A stretch of 64,000 nucleotides of DNA from Bradyrhizobium sp. SZCCHNS1050 (GTDB lineage: Bacteria > Pseudomonadota > Alphaproteobacteria > Rhizobiales > Xanthobacteraceae): the NCBI RefSeq assembly GCF_032484785.1, contig NZ_JAUETR010000001.1:3103501-3167500 (forward strand), given 5' to 3'. The notes beneath the pieces are model-generated. The model did not search any database. It saw nothing but the letters and a program-made list of their open reading frames with translations, and was not told where the DNA came from. Below are positions 46,618-55,906 of this stretch, one piece after another; positions within the stretch are counted from its first letter, which is position 1, and every line of letters begins with the position of its first letter. The translations under genes and the position numbers were made by a program.

Positions 46618-48165
46618 ATGTTGAAACGGGTGCTGCTGGGTGTGGTCATTGGCTGCGGACTGTCCGCGGCGCAAGCGGAGGAGCCGAAGATCGGCGGCGT
46701 GGTCAACGCGGTGATCCAGCCCGAGCCGCCCGGCCTGATGCTGGCGATGGTCCAGAACGGCCCGACGCAGATGGTGTCCGGCAACATCTTCGAAGGCCTG
46801 CTGCGCTACAGTCCCAAGCTGGAGCCGCTGCCCGGCCTCGCCGAGAGCTGGACCATCAGCCCGGATGCCAAGGTCTACACCTTCAAGCTCAAGAAGGGCG
46901 TGACCTGGCACGACGGCAAGCCGTTCACGTCGGCCGACGTGCTGTTCTCGATCGACATGCTGAAGCAAACGCATGCGCGCGCTCGCAACAACCTCGCGAT
47001 TGTCGAGAAGGTCGAGGCGCCGGATGATCTCACGGTGGTGTTCACGCTGAAGGAGCCGTTCGGTCCCTTCATCGGCATCTTCGAGGTCGGCTCGATGCCG
47101 ATGGTGCCGAAGCACCTGTATGAAGGCACCGACTACAAGACCAATCCGAACAACAACGCGCCTGTTGGCACCGGCCCCTTCATGTTCAAGGAATGGCAGA
47201 AGGGATCCTTCATCCGGATGGTGAAAAATCCGAACTACCACGAGAAGGGCAAGCCCTATCTCGACGAGGTCTACTGGCAGATCATTCCCGACGCCGCCGC
47301 GCGCGCGGTTGCCTTCGAGACCGGCAAGGTCGACGTGCTGCCGGGCGGCTCGATCGAGAACTTCGACGTGCCGCGCGTCTCCAAGCTGCCGGGCGTCTGC
47401 GTCACCGGGGCCGGCTGGGAGTTCTTCTCGCCGCTGTCGTGGATGTGGCTCAACAACCGCAATCCGATCCTGGCCAACAAGAGTGTGCGCCAGGCGATCA
47501 TGTATGCCATCGATCGCGACTTCGCCAAGGACGTGATCTGGAACGGCCTCGGCAAGGTCGCAACCGGACCTTCGGCATCGACCATCAAGTACTATTCCGA
47601 CGACGTGCCGAAATATTCGTACGACCCGGCCAAGGCCAAGGCGCTGCTCAAGGAGGCCGGCTACAAGGGCGAAAAGATTCGCATGCTGCCGCTCGCCTAT
47701 GGCGAGACCTGGCAGCGCTGGGGCGAGGCGGTGAAGCAGAACCTTCAAGACGTCGGCATGAATATCGAGACGATTGCGACCGACGTGCCCGGGGGCAACC
47801 AGAAGATCATGGAGTGGGACTACGACATCGCCTTCACCTATCTGTATCAGTACGGCGATCCCGCGCTCGGCGTGTCCCGCAACTACATCACCTCGGCGAT
47901 CGCCAAGGGCCAGCTCTTCAACAATGTCGAGGGCTACTCGAACCCGGAGGTCGACAAGCTGTTCGCGGAGGGCGCCACGGCGCCGACCGACGCCAAACGC
48001 AAGGAGGCCTATGACAAGGTGCAGAAGATATTGGCTGAGGACGTGCCGGTGGCCTGGCTGCTCGAGCTCCAGTTCCCGACCATCACCAAGTGCAAGGTGA
48101 AGAACCTGATCACCACCGGCATCGGCGTCAACGACGGCTTCCGAGACGCTTGGCTCGACAAATAG
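46618..48165 (+). CDS. ABC transporter substrate-binding protein, dipeptide/oligopeptide type
   Basis: A 515-residue SBP_bac_5 protein. A Sec signal peptide covers about 1-20 (LLGVVIGCGLSAAQA). The body shows NIFEGLLRYSPKLEPLPGLAESW (cited as NIFEGLLRYS and LPGLAESW), KKGVTWHDGKPFTSADV and IDRDFAKDVIWNGLGKVA. It binds a peptide, opine, glycoside or nickel-type ligand in the periplasm; which one cannot be told. The ATG at 46618 starts the signal peptide; the frame is open upstream without coding character. First gene of a four-gene transporter operon. Confidence 0.95.
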   Translation: MLKRVLLGVVIGCGLSAAQAEEPKIGGVVNAVIQPEPPGLMLAMVQNGPTQMVSGNIFEGLLRYSPKLEPLPGLAESWTISPDAKVYTFKLKKGVTWHDGKPFTSADVLFSIDMLKQTHARARNNLAIVEKVEAPDDLTVVFTLKEPFGPFIGIFEVGSMPMVPKHLYEGTDYKTNPNNNAPVGTGPFMFKEWQKGSFIRMVKNPNYHEKGKPYLDEVYWQIIPDAAARAVAFETGKVDVLPGGSIENFDVPRVSKLPGVCVTGAGWEFFSPLSWMWLNNRNPILANKSVRQAIMYAIDRDFAKDVIWNGLGKVATGPSASTIKYYSDDVPKYSYDPAKAKALLKEAGYKGEKIRMLPLAYGETWQRWGEAVKQNLQDVGMNIETIATDVPGGNQKIMEWDYDIAFTYLYQYGDPALGVSRNYITSAIAKGQLFNNVEGYSNPEVDKLFAEGATAPTDAKRKEAYDKVQKILAEDVPVAWLLELQFPTITKCKVKNLITTGIGVNDGFRDAWLDK

Positions 48166-48245
48166 TGGTGCACTCCGGGGCACGGCCATGATCCCCGCGC
48201 TCCGGTGTTTCGCTGTCCTGCCGAGCTGACCTTCACGGACCTTTC

Positions 48246-49217
48246 ATGCTCTCCTTCATCGCCCAGCGCGTCGTGAAAGGCGTCATCGTCCTTCTCGCCA
48301 TCATCGTGCTGAATTTCTTCCTGATCCGGCTGGCGCCGGGCGATCCGGCCGTGGTCATGGCCGGCGAGGCCGGTGCCTCGGACCAGATCTTCGTGGCGCA
48401 GTTGCGCGAAAAATTCGGCCTCGACCGTCCGCTGCCGGAGCAGCTCCTCATCTACGTCAAGGGTATCGCCAGCCTGGATCTCGGCTTCTCGTTCCGCCAG
48501 CAGGCGCCGGTCGCCAGGCTGATCGCCGAGCGATTGCCGGCGACCCTGCTGCTGACGCTCACGGCGTTCGCGATCTCGCTCGGACTCGGCATCCTGTTCG
48601 GCGCGCTCGCCGCGCGCTTCGCCGGCACGATCCTCGATACTGCAATTACCGTGCTCGCGTTGATCTTCTACGCAACGCCGCTGTTCTGGATCGCGCTGAT
48701 CGCGATCCTGCTGTTCTCGGTCTGGGTCGATTGGTTGCCGAGCTTCGGCTATGAAACGGTCGGTGCCGGCTATACGGGAGTCCGCCACGCGCTCGACGTC
48801 GCCGCACATCTCGCGATGCCGGCTGCGACGCTCGGCCTGTTCTTCATGGCGACCTACACCCGCATGACCCGCGCTTCGATGCTCGAGGTCAAGCGGCTCG
48901 ACTTCGTCAAGACCGCGCGCGCCAAGGGCCTGCGTGACGGCGTCATCCTGCGCCGCCACGTGCTACGCAACGCGCTGCTGCCGGTGGTGACGCTCGCCGG
49001 CGTCCACGCCGGAACGCTGGTCGGCGGCGCGGTATTGACCGAGACCGTGTTCGCGTGGCCCGGCATCGGCCGGCTGATGTATGACGCGCTGATCCAGCGC
49101 GACTACAATCTCCTGCTCGGCGTGTTCGTGGTCTCCTCCGCGATGGTGCTGATCTTCAACCTCGTCACCGACCTCGTCTATCGCCTGGTCGATCCGCGCA
49201 TCGAGTACGCGTCATGA
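48246..49217 (+). CDS. ABC transporter permease (DppB type)
   Basis: A 323-residue permease with six helices, beginning FIAQRVVKGVIVLLAIIVLNFF and with LAPGDPAVVMAGEAG, typical of the DppB/OppB N-terminus. The EAA loop is RASMLEVKRLDFVKTARAKG. It overlaps the next permease by 4 bp (ATGA), so the two are coupled. Confidence 0.95.
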   Translation: MLSFIAQRVVKGVIVLLAIIVLNFFLIRLAPGDPAVVMAGEAGASDQIFVAQLREKFGLDRPLPEQLLIYVKGIASLDLGFSFRQQAPVARLIAERLPATLLLTLTAFAISLGLGILFGALAARFAGTILDTAITVLALIFYATPLFWIALIAILLFSVWVDWLPSFGYETVGAGYTGVRHALDVAAHLAMPAATLGLFFMATYTRMTRASMLEVKRLDFVKTARAKGLRDGVILRRHVLRNALLPVVTLAGVHAGTLVGGAVLTETVFAWPGIGRLMYDALIQRDYNLLLGVFVVSSAMVLIFNLVTDLVYRLVDPRIEYAS

Positions 49218-50053
49218 GGCAGTTCTGGCGAACCATGCTGCGCAGCCCGAGCGGCATCATCGGGCTGATCATTCTCGCCCTGGCGATCGCCGTCGCGGTG
49301 GCCGGCCCGTTCTACTTTCCCAACTCGCCGTGGCGCATGGTGCAGCGGCCGTTCGTTCCGCCGTTCACGCTGTCGAAGGTCCCGCTTGGCACCGATGCGC
49401 TGGGACGCGACGTGCTCGCCGGCCTGATCTTCGGCGCGCGCGTCTCGCTGCTGGTCGGCCTCGTCTCGACATTGGTGGCGTTGATCGTCGGCGTGCCGCT
49501 CGGCGCCATCGCCGGCTATTTCGGCGGCCGGGTCGATGACGCGCTGATGCGCTTCACCGAGTTCTTCCAGACCATCCCGAGCTTTGCGCTCGCGATCGTG
49601 CTGGTCGCGATCCTGCAGCCGTCGATCTATTCGATCGTCGCCGCGATCGGCCTCGTCAGCTGGCCGCCGGTGGCGCGCCTGGTCCGCGGCGAGGTGCTGA
49701 GCCTGCGGACCCGCGAATATGTCCAGGCTGCGGTCGTCACCGGCCAGAGCAATGCCTGGATCATCTGGCGCGAGATCCTGCCCAACGCGCTGTCGCCTGT
49801 CATCGTGCTGGCCTCGCTGATGGTCGCGACCGCGATCCTCCTGGAGTCCTCGCTGTCGTTCCTCGGCCTCGGCGATCCCAACCTGATCTCCTGGGGCTAT
49901 ATGGTCGGCGCCGGCCGCACCGTCATTCGTCAGGCGTGGTGGATCACCGTGTTTCCCGGCGTCGCGATCCTGTTGTCGGTGCTTGGCCTCAATTTGATCG
50001 GCGAGGGCCTGAACGATGCGCTCAACCCGCGCCTGTCGCGCGAGGGCAGGTGA
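49214..50053 (+). CDS. ABC transporter permease (DppC type)
   Basis: A 279-residue permease with six helices. PLGTDALGRDVLAGLIFGAR is the DppC hallmark and REYVQAAVVTGQSNAWIIWR is the EAA loop. It starts within the end of the upstream permease gene and is followed after 3 bp by the ATPase gene, which fits one operon. Confidence 0.95.
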   Translation: MRQFWRTMLRSPSGIIGLIILALAIAVAVAGPFYFPNSPWRMVQRPFVPPFTLSKVPLGTDALGRDVLAGLIFGARVSLLVGLVSTLVALIVGVPLGAIAGYFGGRVDDALMRFTEFFQTIPSFALAIVLVAILQPSIYSIVAAIGLVSWPPVARLVRGEVLSLRTREYVQAAVVTGQSNAWIIWREILPNALSPVIVLASLMVATAILLESSLSFLGLGDPNLISWGYMVGAGRTVIRQAWWITVFPGVAILLSVLGLNLIGEGLNDALNPRLSREGR

Positions 50054-50056
50054 GCC

Positions 50057-51667
50057 GTGGCTGATCCCGTCGTTGCCATCCGCAACCTCCGTATCGCTTT
50101 GCCGCCGGGCGCCGAGCGCGCCCACGCCGTCGACGGCGTCTCCTTCGATCTTACCGCGGGCAGGATCGTCTGCGTGGTCGGCGAATCCGGCTCGGGCAAG
50201 TCGATGTGCGCGCATGCGCTGCTCGGGCTGCTGCCCGATACGGTGAAAGTGGAGAGCGGCGAGATGCGCTTCGAGGGGCGCGACCTGCTTGCCGTCGATG
50301 AGGACGGCTGGCGCGATCTGCGCGGCCGCCGCATCGCGATGGTGTTCCAGGAGCCGATGACCGCGCTCAATCCCTTGATGCGGATCGGCGAGCAACTGAT
50401 GGAGGTGTTCGAGGCGCATGATCTGCTGAGCCCCCGCGAGCGCCGCGACAAGGCGCTGGCGCTGGCGCGCGAGGTCGGCCTGCCCGATCCCGAACGGATC
50501 ATCCGCGCCTATCCTCATCAGCTCTCCGGCGGCCAGCGCCAGCGTGCGATGATCGCGATGGCGCTGGCGCTCGAGCCTGCGGTGCTCGTCGCGGACGAGC
50601 CAACCACCGCGCTCGACGTGACGACGCAGGCGCAGATCCTCAAGCTGATCCGCAACCTGCAGGCCAGCCACAACATGGCGGTGATGTTCATCACCCATGA
50701 TTTCGGCGTCGTCGCCGACATCGCCGACCAGGTCGTCGTTCTGCGCCATGGCAAGGTGGTGGAGGAGGGTACGGCCGCCGCCGTGCTCTGCCGGCCGCAG
50801 CACGACTACACCAAGGCGCTGCTCGCCGCCGTGCCGTCGTTCGACCCGCCGCCGCGGCAGTCACGCGAGGCTGCGCCTCGGGCGGTGGAGGTGATCGGCC
50901 TCGACAAGACCTATGTGACGCCGACCGGCTGGTTCCGCCCGAAGCGCGAGACGCGCGCCGCGCATGCGGTCAATTTCGCGATCCACCAGGGCGAGACGCT
51001 CGGACTCGTCGGCGAGTCCGGCTCGGGGAAGTCATCCGTTGCGCGTCTGGTGATGCGGCTGATCGAGGCCGATCGCGGCACGGTGCGGATCGGCGATGTC
51101 GATCTCACGGCGCTGGAGGGTCGCGCCTTGCGCGCGCAGCGTCACCGCATCCAGATGATTTTCCAGGATCCGTTCGCCTCGCTCAACCCGCGCCGCAAGG
51201 TCGGCCGCATCATTGCCGACGGCATGGTCGCGCGCGGCACGCCGCTCGACGCGGCGCTGAAGCGCGCCCAGGATCTGCTCGGCATGGTCGGGCTCGACGC
51301 CGGCGCCATCGGCCGCTATCCGCACGAATTCTCCGGCGGCCAGCGTCAGCGCATCGGCATTGCGCGCGCGCTCGCGCTGGATCCGGAGATCATCGTCGCG
51401 GACGAAGCAGTGTCGGCGCTCGATGTGTCAGTCCAGGCGCAGGTGTTGCGGCTCCTGGAAGATTTGAAGGCGCGCCTTGGTCTGTCGATGCTGTTCATCA
51501 CGCATGACCTGCGGGTGGCCGCGCAGATCTGCGATCGGATCGCCGTCATGCAAAAGGGCGAGATCGTCGAGCTGAAGCCGACCGCGGCGCTGTTCGCCAA
51601 TCCCGAACACGCCTATACGCGCGAGCTGCTCGCTGCCGTTCCCGGCCGCAAGCACGGTACGGCGTGA
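50057..51667 (+). CDS. Double ABC ATPase (DppD-DppF fusion)
   Basis: A 536-residue protein with two complete ATPase modules. Module one has Walker [13 protein letters not shown], signature [15 protein letters not shown] and Walker [13 protein letters not shown]; module two has [28 protein letters not shown] and [12 protein letters not shown]. It energises the DppBC permeases. In most bacteria these are two genes; here they are one chain. The start is a GTG at 50057. Linker is near residue 280. Confidence 0.95.
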   Translation: MADPVVAIRNLRIALPPGAERAHAVDGVSFDLTAGRIVCVVGESGSGKSMCAHALLGLLPDTVKVESGEMRFEGRDLLAVDEDGWRDLRGRRIAMVFQEPMTALNPLMRIGEQLMEVFEAHDLLSPRERRDKALALAREVGLPDPERIIRAYPHQLSGGQRQRAMIAMALALEPAVLVADEPTTALDVTTQAQILKLIRNLQASHNMAVMFITHDFGVVADIADQVVVLRHGKVVEEGTAAAVLCRPQHDYTKALLAAVPSFDPPPRQSREAAPRAVEVIGLDKTYVTPTGWFRPKRETRAAHAVNFAIHQGETLGLVGESGSGKSSVARLVMRLIEADRGTVRIGDVDLTALEGRALRAQRHRIQMIFQDPFASLNPRRKVGRIIADGMVARGTPLDAALKRAQDLLGMVGLDAGAIGRYPHEFSGGQRQRIGIARALALDPEIIVADEAVSALDVSVQAQVLRLLEDLKARLGLSMLFITHDLRVAAQICDRIAVMQKGEIVELKPTAALFANPEHAYTRELLAAVPGRKHGTA

Positions 51668-51926
51668 TTTGCGTAAGCCGGCCGCCGGTCGGAACCATGG
51701 AGCATCGTGCCGGGTCGGGTTCAAATGCTTGCAACATCTTCGGCGTATTTGGATTATAATAAGACTGGACCCCGATGGGGCCGCAGGGTGGTCGCCCGAG
51801 CTGGTACGCGCCAAGACAGCGGGCTCGTGCTCCCTCTACCCGCGGCCTTCATTGAACCGTGCCGTGCTGCGCCAGTCTCGACAGGATGTCGCAGCGGCGT
51901 TCACCATCCCAACGAGGACTCTCATC

Positions 51927-52115
51927 ATGTCGGAGCGCAAGCCAACGGCCGCCGTGCGCGAGGCTCAAAAAGCCTTCAAGCCGGCCGAGCCGACGAGAAG
52001 CGATTATGAAAAGGCGCAGAGCGCCTTCGATCAGAACCGCGAGCGACTGAAGGCCGAGCGATTGGCGCGTGAAGCGGCTGACGGCGCCGGCAAACAGCCG
52101 AAGAAGCTGGCGTGA
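51927..52115 (+). CDS. Small charged protein, unknown function
   Basis: A 62-residue hydrophilic protein with an uninterrupted charged helix (YEKAQSAFDQNRERLKAE then RLAREAADG). I do not know the family. The RERL-x3-RLAxEA pattern recurs in the 78-residue protein at 53288. The ATG at 51927 has no strong ribosome site (CGAGGA lies 12 nt upstream). It converges on rpsU at 47 bp. Possibly a small nucleic-acid- or ribosome-associated protein. Confidence 0.6.
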   Translation: MSERKPTAAVREAQKAFKPAEPTRSDYEKAQSAFDQNRERLKAERLAREAADGAGKQPKKLA

Positions 52116-52162
52116 ACCGCCAGCCTCTTCCCGTCGATTTCGGCGGGCATGCCGTCGCTTGC

Positions 52163-52486
52163 TCAGCTGCGCGGGGGCGTAGCGGTAAGCTGGTCCCGCG
52201 GCCGTTCACGATCGGTGTGCGTCGAGGTCGTTGAGGGGAGCGCGCCCGGCCGCGCTGCGGGTACCTTCTTGACCGGCGCCGGCAGCAACCCTTCGCGGAT
52301 GGCCTGCTTGCGCGCGACTTTGCGATGGCGCCTGATCGCATCGGATTTCTCGCGCGTCTTGCGCTCCGATGGCTTCTCATAGGATCTGCGGCGCTTCATC
52401 TCGCGGAATACGCCTTCGCGCTGCATCTTCCGCTTCAGGATGCGCAACGCCTTCTCGACGTCGTTGTCACGAACAAGAACCTGCAA
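52163..52486 (-). CDS. rpsU: 30S ribosomal protein S21 (bS21)
   Basis: A 107-residue S21. The core is [21 protein letters not shown], cited as [16 protein letters not shown], then [20 protein letters not shown]. The tail after about 70 is longer than the usual S21 (about 70-90 residues), rich in Pro, Thr and Arg. The start is a TTG at 52486 with AAGGAGG 6 nt upstream, much better than the upstream ATG at 52507, whose codons also include that ribosome site. It is divergent from a cold-shock gene. Confidence 0.93.
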   Translation of the reverse strand: MQVLVRDNDVEKALRILKRKMQREGVFREMKRRRSYEKPSERKTREKSDAIRRHRKVARKQAIREGLLPAPVKKVPAARPGALPSTTSTHTDRERPRDQLTATPPRS

Positions 52487-52944
52487 AAGTGTCCTCCTTG
52501 TCTTCATCTCTATCGATGAAATTCGGTTGGCAAAGCCGAGCGGCGCTGCGGCGGGGCGAACGGCGCGCTCAGCAGAGCGGCGTCAATGAAACGTGTTGCT
52601 CACAATGTTATGAGTCACGATACGTGCGAGACACGGTGATCCCCTTCGTCGGAAGGCGGGAGCACGAGTGTCTCTCAGCCATCGATGGCCATGCCGTTAC
52701 CGATGGTGCTGTGAAGATAGGGGCAATCTGCTGATATTGCCAGCGCGAGCCGACTCAACGGTTCCGGCCCTCGGCAAACTATATTTGCCGCGCGGCCTTG
52801 TAATCCCCGAGAAAATCTCTACCTTGAGGTAGTTCGATTAGCCGCTGTGCCTTTCTGAATGTGCCTGTGGGCTATTTCCAAAAGTCATCGCTCAGTTGAA
52901 TGAGATCGCGTGATGGTCGCGCGGTGAATGATTTGGAGATAGAC
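52487..52944. promoter_or_regulatory. Divergent leader region of rpsU and the cold-shock gene
   Basis: A 458-bp gap with no convincing gene. It holds the perfect palindrome CTACCTTGAGGTAG at 52819-52832. If the cold-shock gene starts far upstream, as is usual for cspA, the message has a long leader that could be temperature-sensing; that is inference. The ribosome site TTTGGAGATAGAC leads to the ATG at 52945. Confidence 0.45.
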
Positions 52945-53151
52945 ATGCAGGGTACGGTCAAGTGGTTCAATGGCCAGAAGGGCTTTGGTTTCATTCAGCC
53001 GCAGGATGGCGGGAACGACGTGTTCGTTCACATCAGCGCTGTTGAACGCGCTGGTCTCGCCGGTCTGGCTGAAGGCCAGAAAGTCAGTTTTGAGGTCAAG
53101 ACGGACAAGATGCGCGGTAAAACCAGCGCAGAAAATCTCGCGCTGGTCTGA
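52945..53151 (+). CDS. cspA: Cold-shock protein (CspA family)
   Basis: A 68-residue CSD protein with the RNP1 and RNP2 motifs ([10 protein letters not shown] and DVFVHISAV). It binds single-stranded nucleic acid and acts as an RNA chaperone. GGAG lies 6 nt before the ATG. It is followed by two stacked hairpins, the second with a T run. Confidence 0.95.
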   Translation: MQGTVKWFNGQKGFGFIQPQDGGNDVFVHISAVERAGLAGLAEGQKVSFEVKTDKMRGKTSAENLALV

Positions 53152-53181
53152 TCGCACTGATCTGACGTCTCTGACGTCTTG

Positions 53182-53246
53182 GGCCATTTCACGGATGTAC
53201 TGAAATGGCCGGTTTGCCCGCTCGATCCTGTATTGAGCGGGCTTTC
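53182..53246 (+). terminator. Double hairpin terminator after the cold-shock gene
   Basis: GGCCATTTC (53182-53190) pairs with GAAATGGCC (53202-53210), and GCCCGCTC (53216-53223) with GAGCGGGC (53235-53242), followed by TTTC. The second is a plausible intrinsic terminator. Confidence 0.75.
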
Positions 53247-53287
53247 TGCGTCTCGACGGTAACCCGCGTTTCCGGAAGGATCAGTCG

Positions 53288-53524
53288 ATGGCCACCAAGA
53301 AGATGTCAGAACGCTCCCCCGAAAGCATTGCGCGGTCGGAGCGCCAGCGCGTCGCCGCCGAGGACGGGGCGAAGGCGCGCGCCGAATGGGATCAGCGCGC
53401 GACCGCGGTCCGCAAGAACATGGAGCGGCTGCGCGTGTTGCGGCTCGCCAAGGAAGCGGAAGCTGCGCAAGCGGGTTCTGACGCGGCGCCTGCGCCGAAG
53501 CGGCGGAAGAAGGTCGCTCGCTAG
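53288..53524 (+). CDS. Small basic protein, unknown function
   Basis: A 78-residue, highly charged protein with a helix (AVRKNMERLRVLRLAKEAEAA) and a lysine/arginine tail (PKRRKKVAR). It shares a helix pattern with the protein at 51927 and may be distantly related. The ATG at 53288 follows GGAAGGATCAG. It lies just after the terminator of the cold-shock gene. A nucleic-acid-binding role is suggested by charge only. Confidence 0.6.
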   Translation: MATKKMSERSPESIARSERQRVAAEDGAKARAEWDQRATAVRKNMERLRVLRLAKEAEAAQAGSDAAPAPKRRKKVAR

Positions 53525-53682
53525 GGCGGTTTCGTCTCGCCTTCCGACGTCGGCTGCCCGGTGGAACTATCGGAACTTCAGATCCGTTGCCGGTGCTCGA
53601 ACAGACGGGCGATCCATGCCTGATCATTACGTCTCAACCGCGTCCCGCGTACAGACCCGACCTTCGTACCGAGGAGGCTGAC

Positions 53683-53931
53683 GTGGCCAAGTCGACAGCT
53701 ACAGACGTTCGCATCGCCAAGGACGAGACGCAGCGTGGAGGCCAGACGATCGCATTCGCGCTCGCAATCGGCGCCACGCGGCAGGTCTGTCATCTCGAGA
53801 CCTGCTTTTGCACCCGCAACCAGGCGTTCGCCTATCTGCAGCGAAACCGCACGGCGTTCGAGCAGATGGCGCGCGAGCAGTTCGCCCGTGGCGAGGTGAC
53901 CGACGGCGTCATCCATCTGCGCATGATCTGA
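53683..53931 (+). CDS. Small Cys-containing protein, unknown function
   Basis: An 82-residue protein. The start is a GTG at 53683 with GAGGAGG 5-6 nt upstream; the open frame continues to 53587 but that part lacks a ribosome site. The middle has VCHLETCFCTRNQAFAYL, three Cys of which two are in CFC, and the end is GEVTDGVIHLRMI. I do not recognise the family. The Cys cluster might bind metal. It converges on the DUF2235 gene. Confidence 0.6.
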   Translation: MAKSTATDVRIAKDETQRGGQTIAFALAIGATRQVCHLETCFCTRNQAFAYLQRNRTAFEQMAREQFARGEVTDGVIHLRMI

Positions 53932-53991
53932 GGCGATCCGCCACACGCGGGCCTCTGAAGACGCTGCCCGACGCGCAACGCGCCGTTGCTG

Positions 53992-55254
53992 CTACTCCGC
54001 CTTCTGTTTGACCGGAAGCGGGACGCGCTCATAGGACGCGGGCAGATTGACGGGCCGGTAGTCCTGCGATTCCGCGATCCGCATCAGCACGCTCTCGTGG
54101 ATGAACGCGCCCTCGGGAATGAAGCGCGGCTCGCAATTCGGAACGTACAATCCGAAATGCGCCTTGCGCTCCGGCCACTCCTTGTACGTCGCGCTCTTCG
54201 GCAGCCATTCCAGCAGCCGCCAGGCCGGCGTCATCGAATCGTGCAGGGGGCCCTGGACGCTCGGCGCCACATAGGAGAACGGACTGTTCTTGCGCTGCAC
54301 GCCCCAGGCGAGCTGATTCACCGTGCGCGGATTGACCGTCAGCCCGGCCTCGACCGCCTCGTCGATCATCCACAGCAGCGGATATTTCGAAGCCGCCGAC
54401 CGCACCTCGGGATAGCCGCCGCCGACGTCGGAATGCACGCCGGCGAACCACACCTGTTTGGCGTCCTGCGGTCGCGCCTGCGCCTTGTTGAAGCGGTTCG
54501 GCGTGAAGGTCTGCGGCATCCCCCACGGCTTCAGCCGGAACATGCAGCGGCGCTCGTCGATCGCCGCAGCCTGACGGAAGATCTTCACGCTCGGGTTCTC
54601 GATCGTGAAGGCGAGCTCCTCGAGGCTCGGCAGCGCAAACAGCCGGTCGGTGCGCGGCACGATCACGCTCGCCACCGTGTCCCACACGCCGACGAAATGG
54701 ATCGTCGGCCAGCGCGTCGAGGTGATCCGCGCGAACTGCGCGGCCTGGTCGGCGCGGCTCTCCGGGATCGGCCCGTCCTCCTCGGTGCTCTCGAGCTCCT
54801 TGGTGATGCCGCGCCCGGCCTTCGGATTGTCGGAGGAGTACTTCTTGTAGGCAATCACGCCTGGGCCGACGAGATTGATCTGACCCGGCGAGATCAGCCC
54901 GATCTTGTGGATCAGCCCGGCCAGCACGCGCACGGTGTAGGCGCCCCGCGAGAAGCCGAACAGGAAGATGCGATCGCCGTCCTGGTACTGCGTGGCCAGG
55001 AAAGAGTAGGCGTTGATGACGTTGTCGTCGAGGCCGTAGCCCGTCGCGAGCCCCAGCACCATGTTGAAATTGGCCTTGAAGCGATGCCAGCTGTCGGGCT
55101 GCGTCAACGTGCCGACGCCGGGATCGTAGAACACGACCTGATGCGGTGTCGTCTTGTCGGTCTTGCGCAGGCACCGATAAAGCTTGAGCACGTTCGAGAT
55201 GTTCTCGCTGATCTCGTTGCCGGTGCCGTCGCAGCAGATGACAATATTCTTCAT
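53992..55254 (-). CDS. DUF2235 alpha/beta-hydrolase (Tle1-like)
   Basis: A 420-residue protein of the DUF2235 family. It opens with IVICCDGTGNEISENISNVL, has the nucleophile elbow in FLFGFSRGAYTVRVLAG (G-x-S-x-G), and AGVHSDVGGGYPE carries the probable acid. Some members are type VI phospholipase effectors (Tle1); others are uncharacterised cytoplasmic hydrolases. No VgrG, Hcp or immunity gene is adjacent and there is no signal peptide, so an effector role is doubtful. Convergent with the small Cys protein. Confidence 0.88.
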   Translation of the reverse strand: MKNIVICCDGTGNEISENISNVLKLYRCLRKTDKTTPHQVVFYDPGVGTLTQPDSWHRFKANFNMVLGLATGYGLDDNVINAYSFLATQYQDGDRIFLFGFSRGAYTVRVLAGLIHKIGLISPGQINLVGPGVIAYKKYSSDNPKAGRGITKELESTEEDGPIPESRADQAAQFARITSTRWPTIHFVGVWDTVASVIVPRTDRLFALPSLEELAFTIENPSVKIFRQAAAIDERRCMFRLKPWGMPQTFTPNRFNKAQARPQDAKQVWFAGVHSDVGGGYPEVRSAASKYPLLWMIDEAVEAGLTVNPRTVNQLAWGVQRKNSPFSYVAPSVQGPLHDSMTPAWRLLEWLPKSATYKEWPERKAHFGLYVPNCEPRFIPEGAFIHESVLMRIAESQDYRPVNLPASYERVPLPVKQKAE

Positions 55255-55488
55255 GGCAAAGGAATGTCCGCAATAATGCTACCGCAACGAGTGTAGAGCA
55301 TCCGGCTGGTGTTGGGGAGGTCGGTTCCCTATGGCACTTCGTCTGGGTCGCTGTTGCGCGCGGCGCGGCGGACATCGCGAAGTGACTGCGGGGCGCCGTT
55401 GTACGAACGGATGGTCACCCGACCAGTCCTGCCGCCCCACGCCTGCTGCCCGTGTCCAGAGTTGTCAGTTGGTCACGGCATCCGCAAG

Positions 55489-55520
55489 CAAAACGGCCGG
55501 ATCTCTCGACCCGGCCGTTT
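55489..55520 (-). terminator. Terminator downstream of rpmB
   Basis: AAACGGCCGG (55491-55500) and CCGGCCGTTT (55511-55520) pair perfectly with a 10-nt loop; on the minus strand the stem is followed by a short T run (TTTTGC). It lies about 80 bp after rpmB. The rest of the 343-bp gap up to 55597 shows no gene. Confidence 0.8.
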
Positions 55521-55597
55521 CGACATCTCGTTCAGCTTGAAGCCGCGCCCGTGACGCGTCCGGCTTCTGCATCAATCCTGAATTTCGGCGCGCTCTC

Positions 55598-55906
55598 TCA
55601 GCTCGCCTTGGCGACCGGGGCAGCGTCCGCCGCCTTCTTCTCGATGGCGCGCTTCAGCTCCAGCGCGCGCGGCGACAGGGTCGCGGCGTTGGCCTTGAGC
55701 AGATAGGCATCGAGGCCGCCATTGTGGTCGACGCTCTTGAGCGCGTTGGTGGAGACGCGCAGGCGCACGTTGCGGCCGAGTGCATCCGAGATGAAGGTCA
55801 CGTTGCACAGGTTCGGCAGGAAGCGCCGCTTGGTCTTGATGTTGGAGTGGCTGACCTTGTGGCCAACCTGGGGACCCTTGGCCGTCAGTTCACAGCGCCG
55901 CGACAT
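55598..55906 (-). CDS. rpmB: 50S ribosomal protein L28 (bL28)
   Basis: A 102-residue L28. The start is [20 protein letters not shown], and [18 protein letters not shown] and [18 protein letters not shown] follow in the usual order. The longer Ala-rich C-terminus ([10 protein letters not shown]) is normal in rhizobia. The ATG at 55906 is clear; upstream codons are not coding. Confidence 0.97.
   Translation of the reverse strand: MSRRCELTAKGPQVGHKVSHSNIKTKRRFLPNLCNVTFISDALGRNVRLRVSTNALKSVDHNGGLDAYLLKANAATLSPRALELKRAIEKKAADAAPVAKAS

Noticed and set aside
49178-50803. 541-codon minus-strand frame opposite the transporter genes
   Set aside because: Antisense to DppC-type permease and ATPase genes with intact motifs; shadow composition.
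52369-52734. 121-codon plus-strand frame between rpsU and the cold-shock gene
   Set aside because: It starts antisense to rpsU, lacks a ribosome site and has no family likeness.
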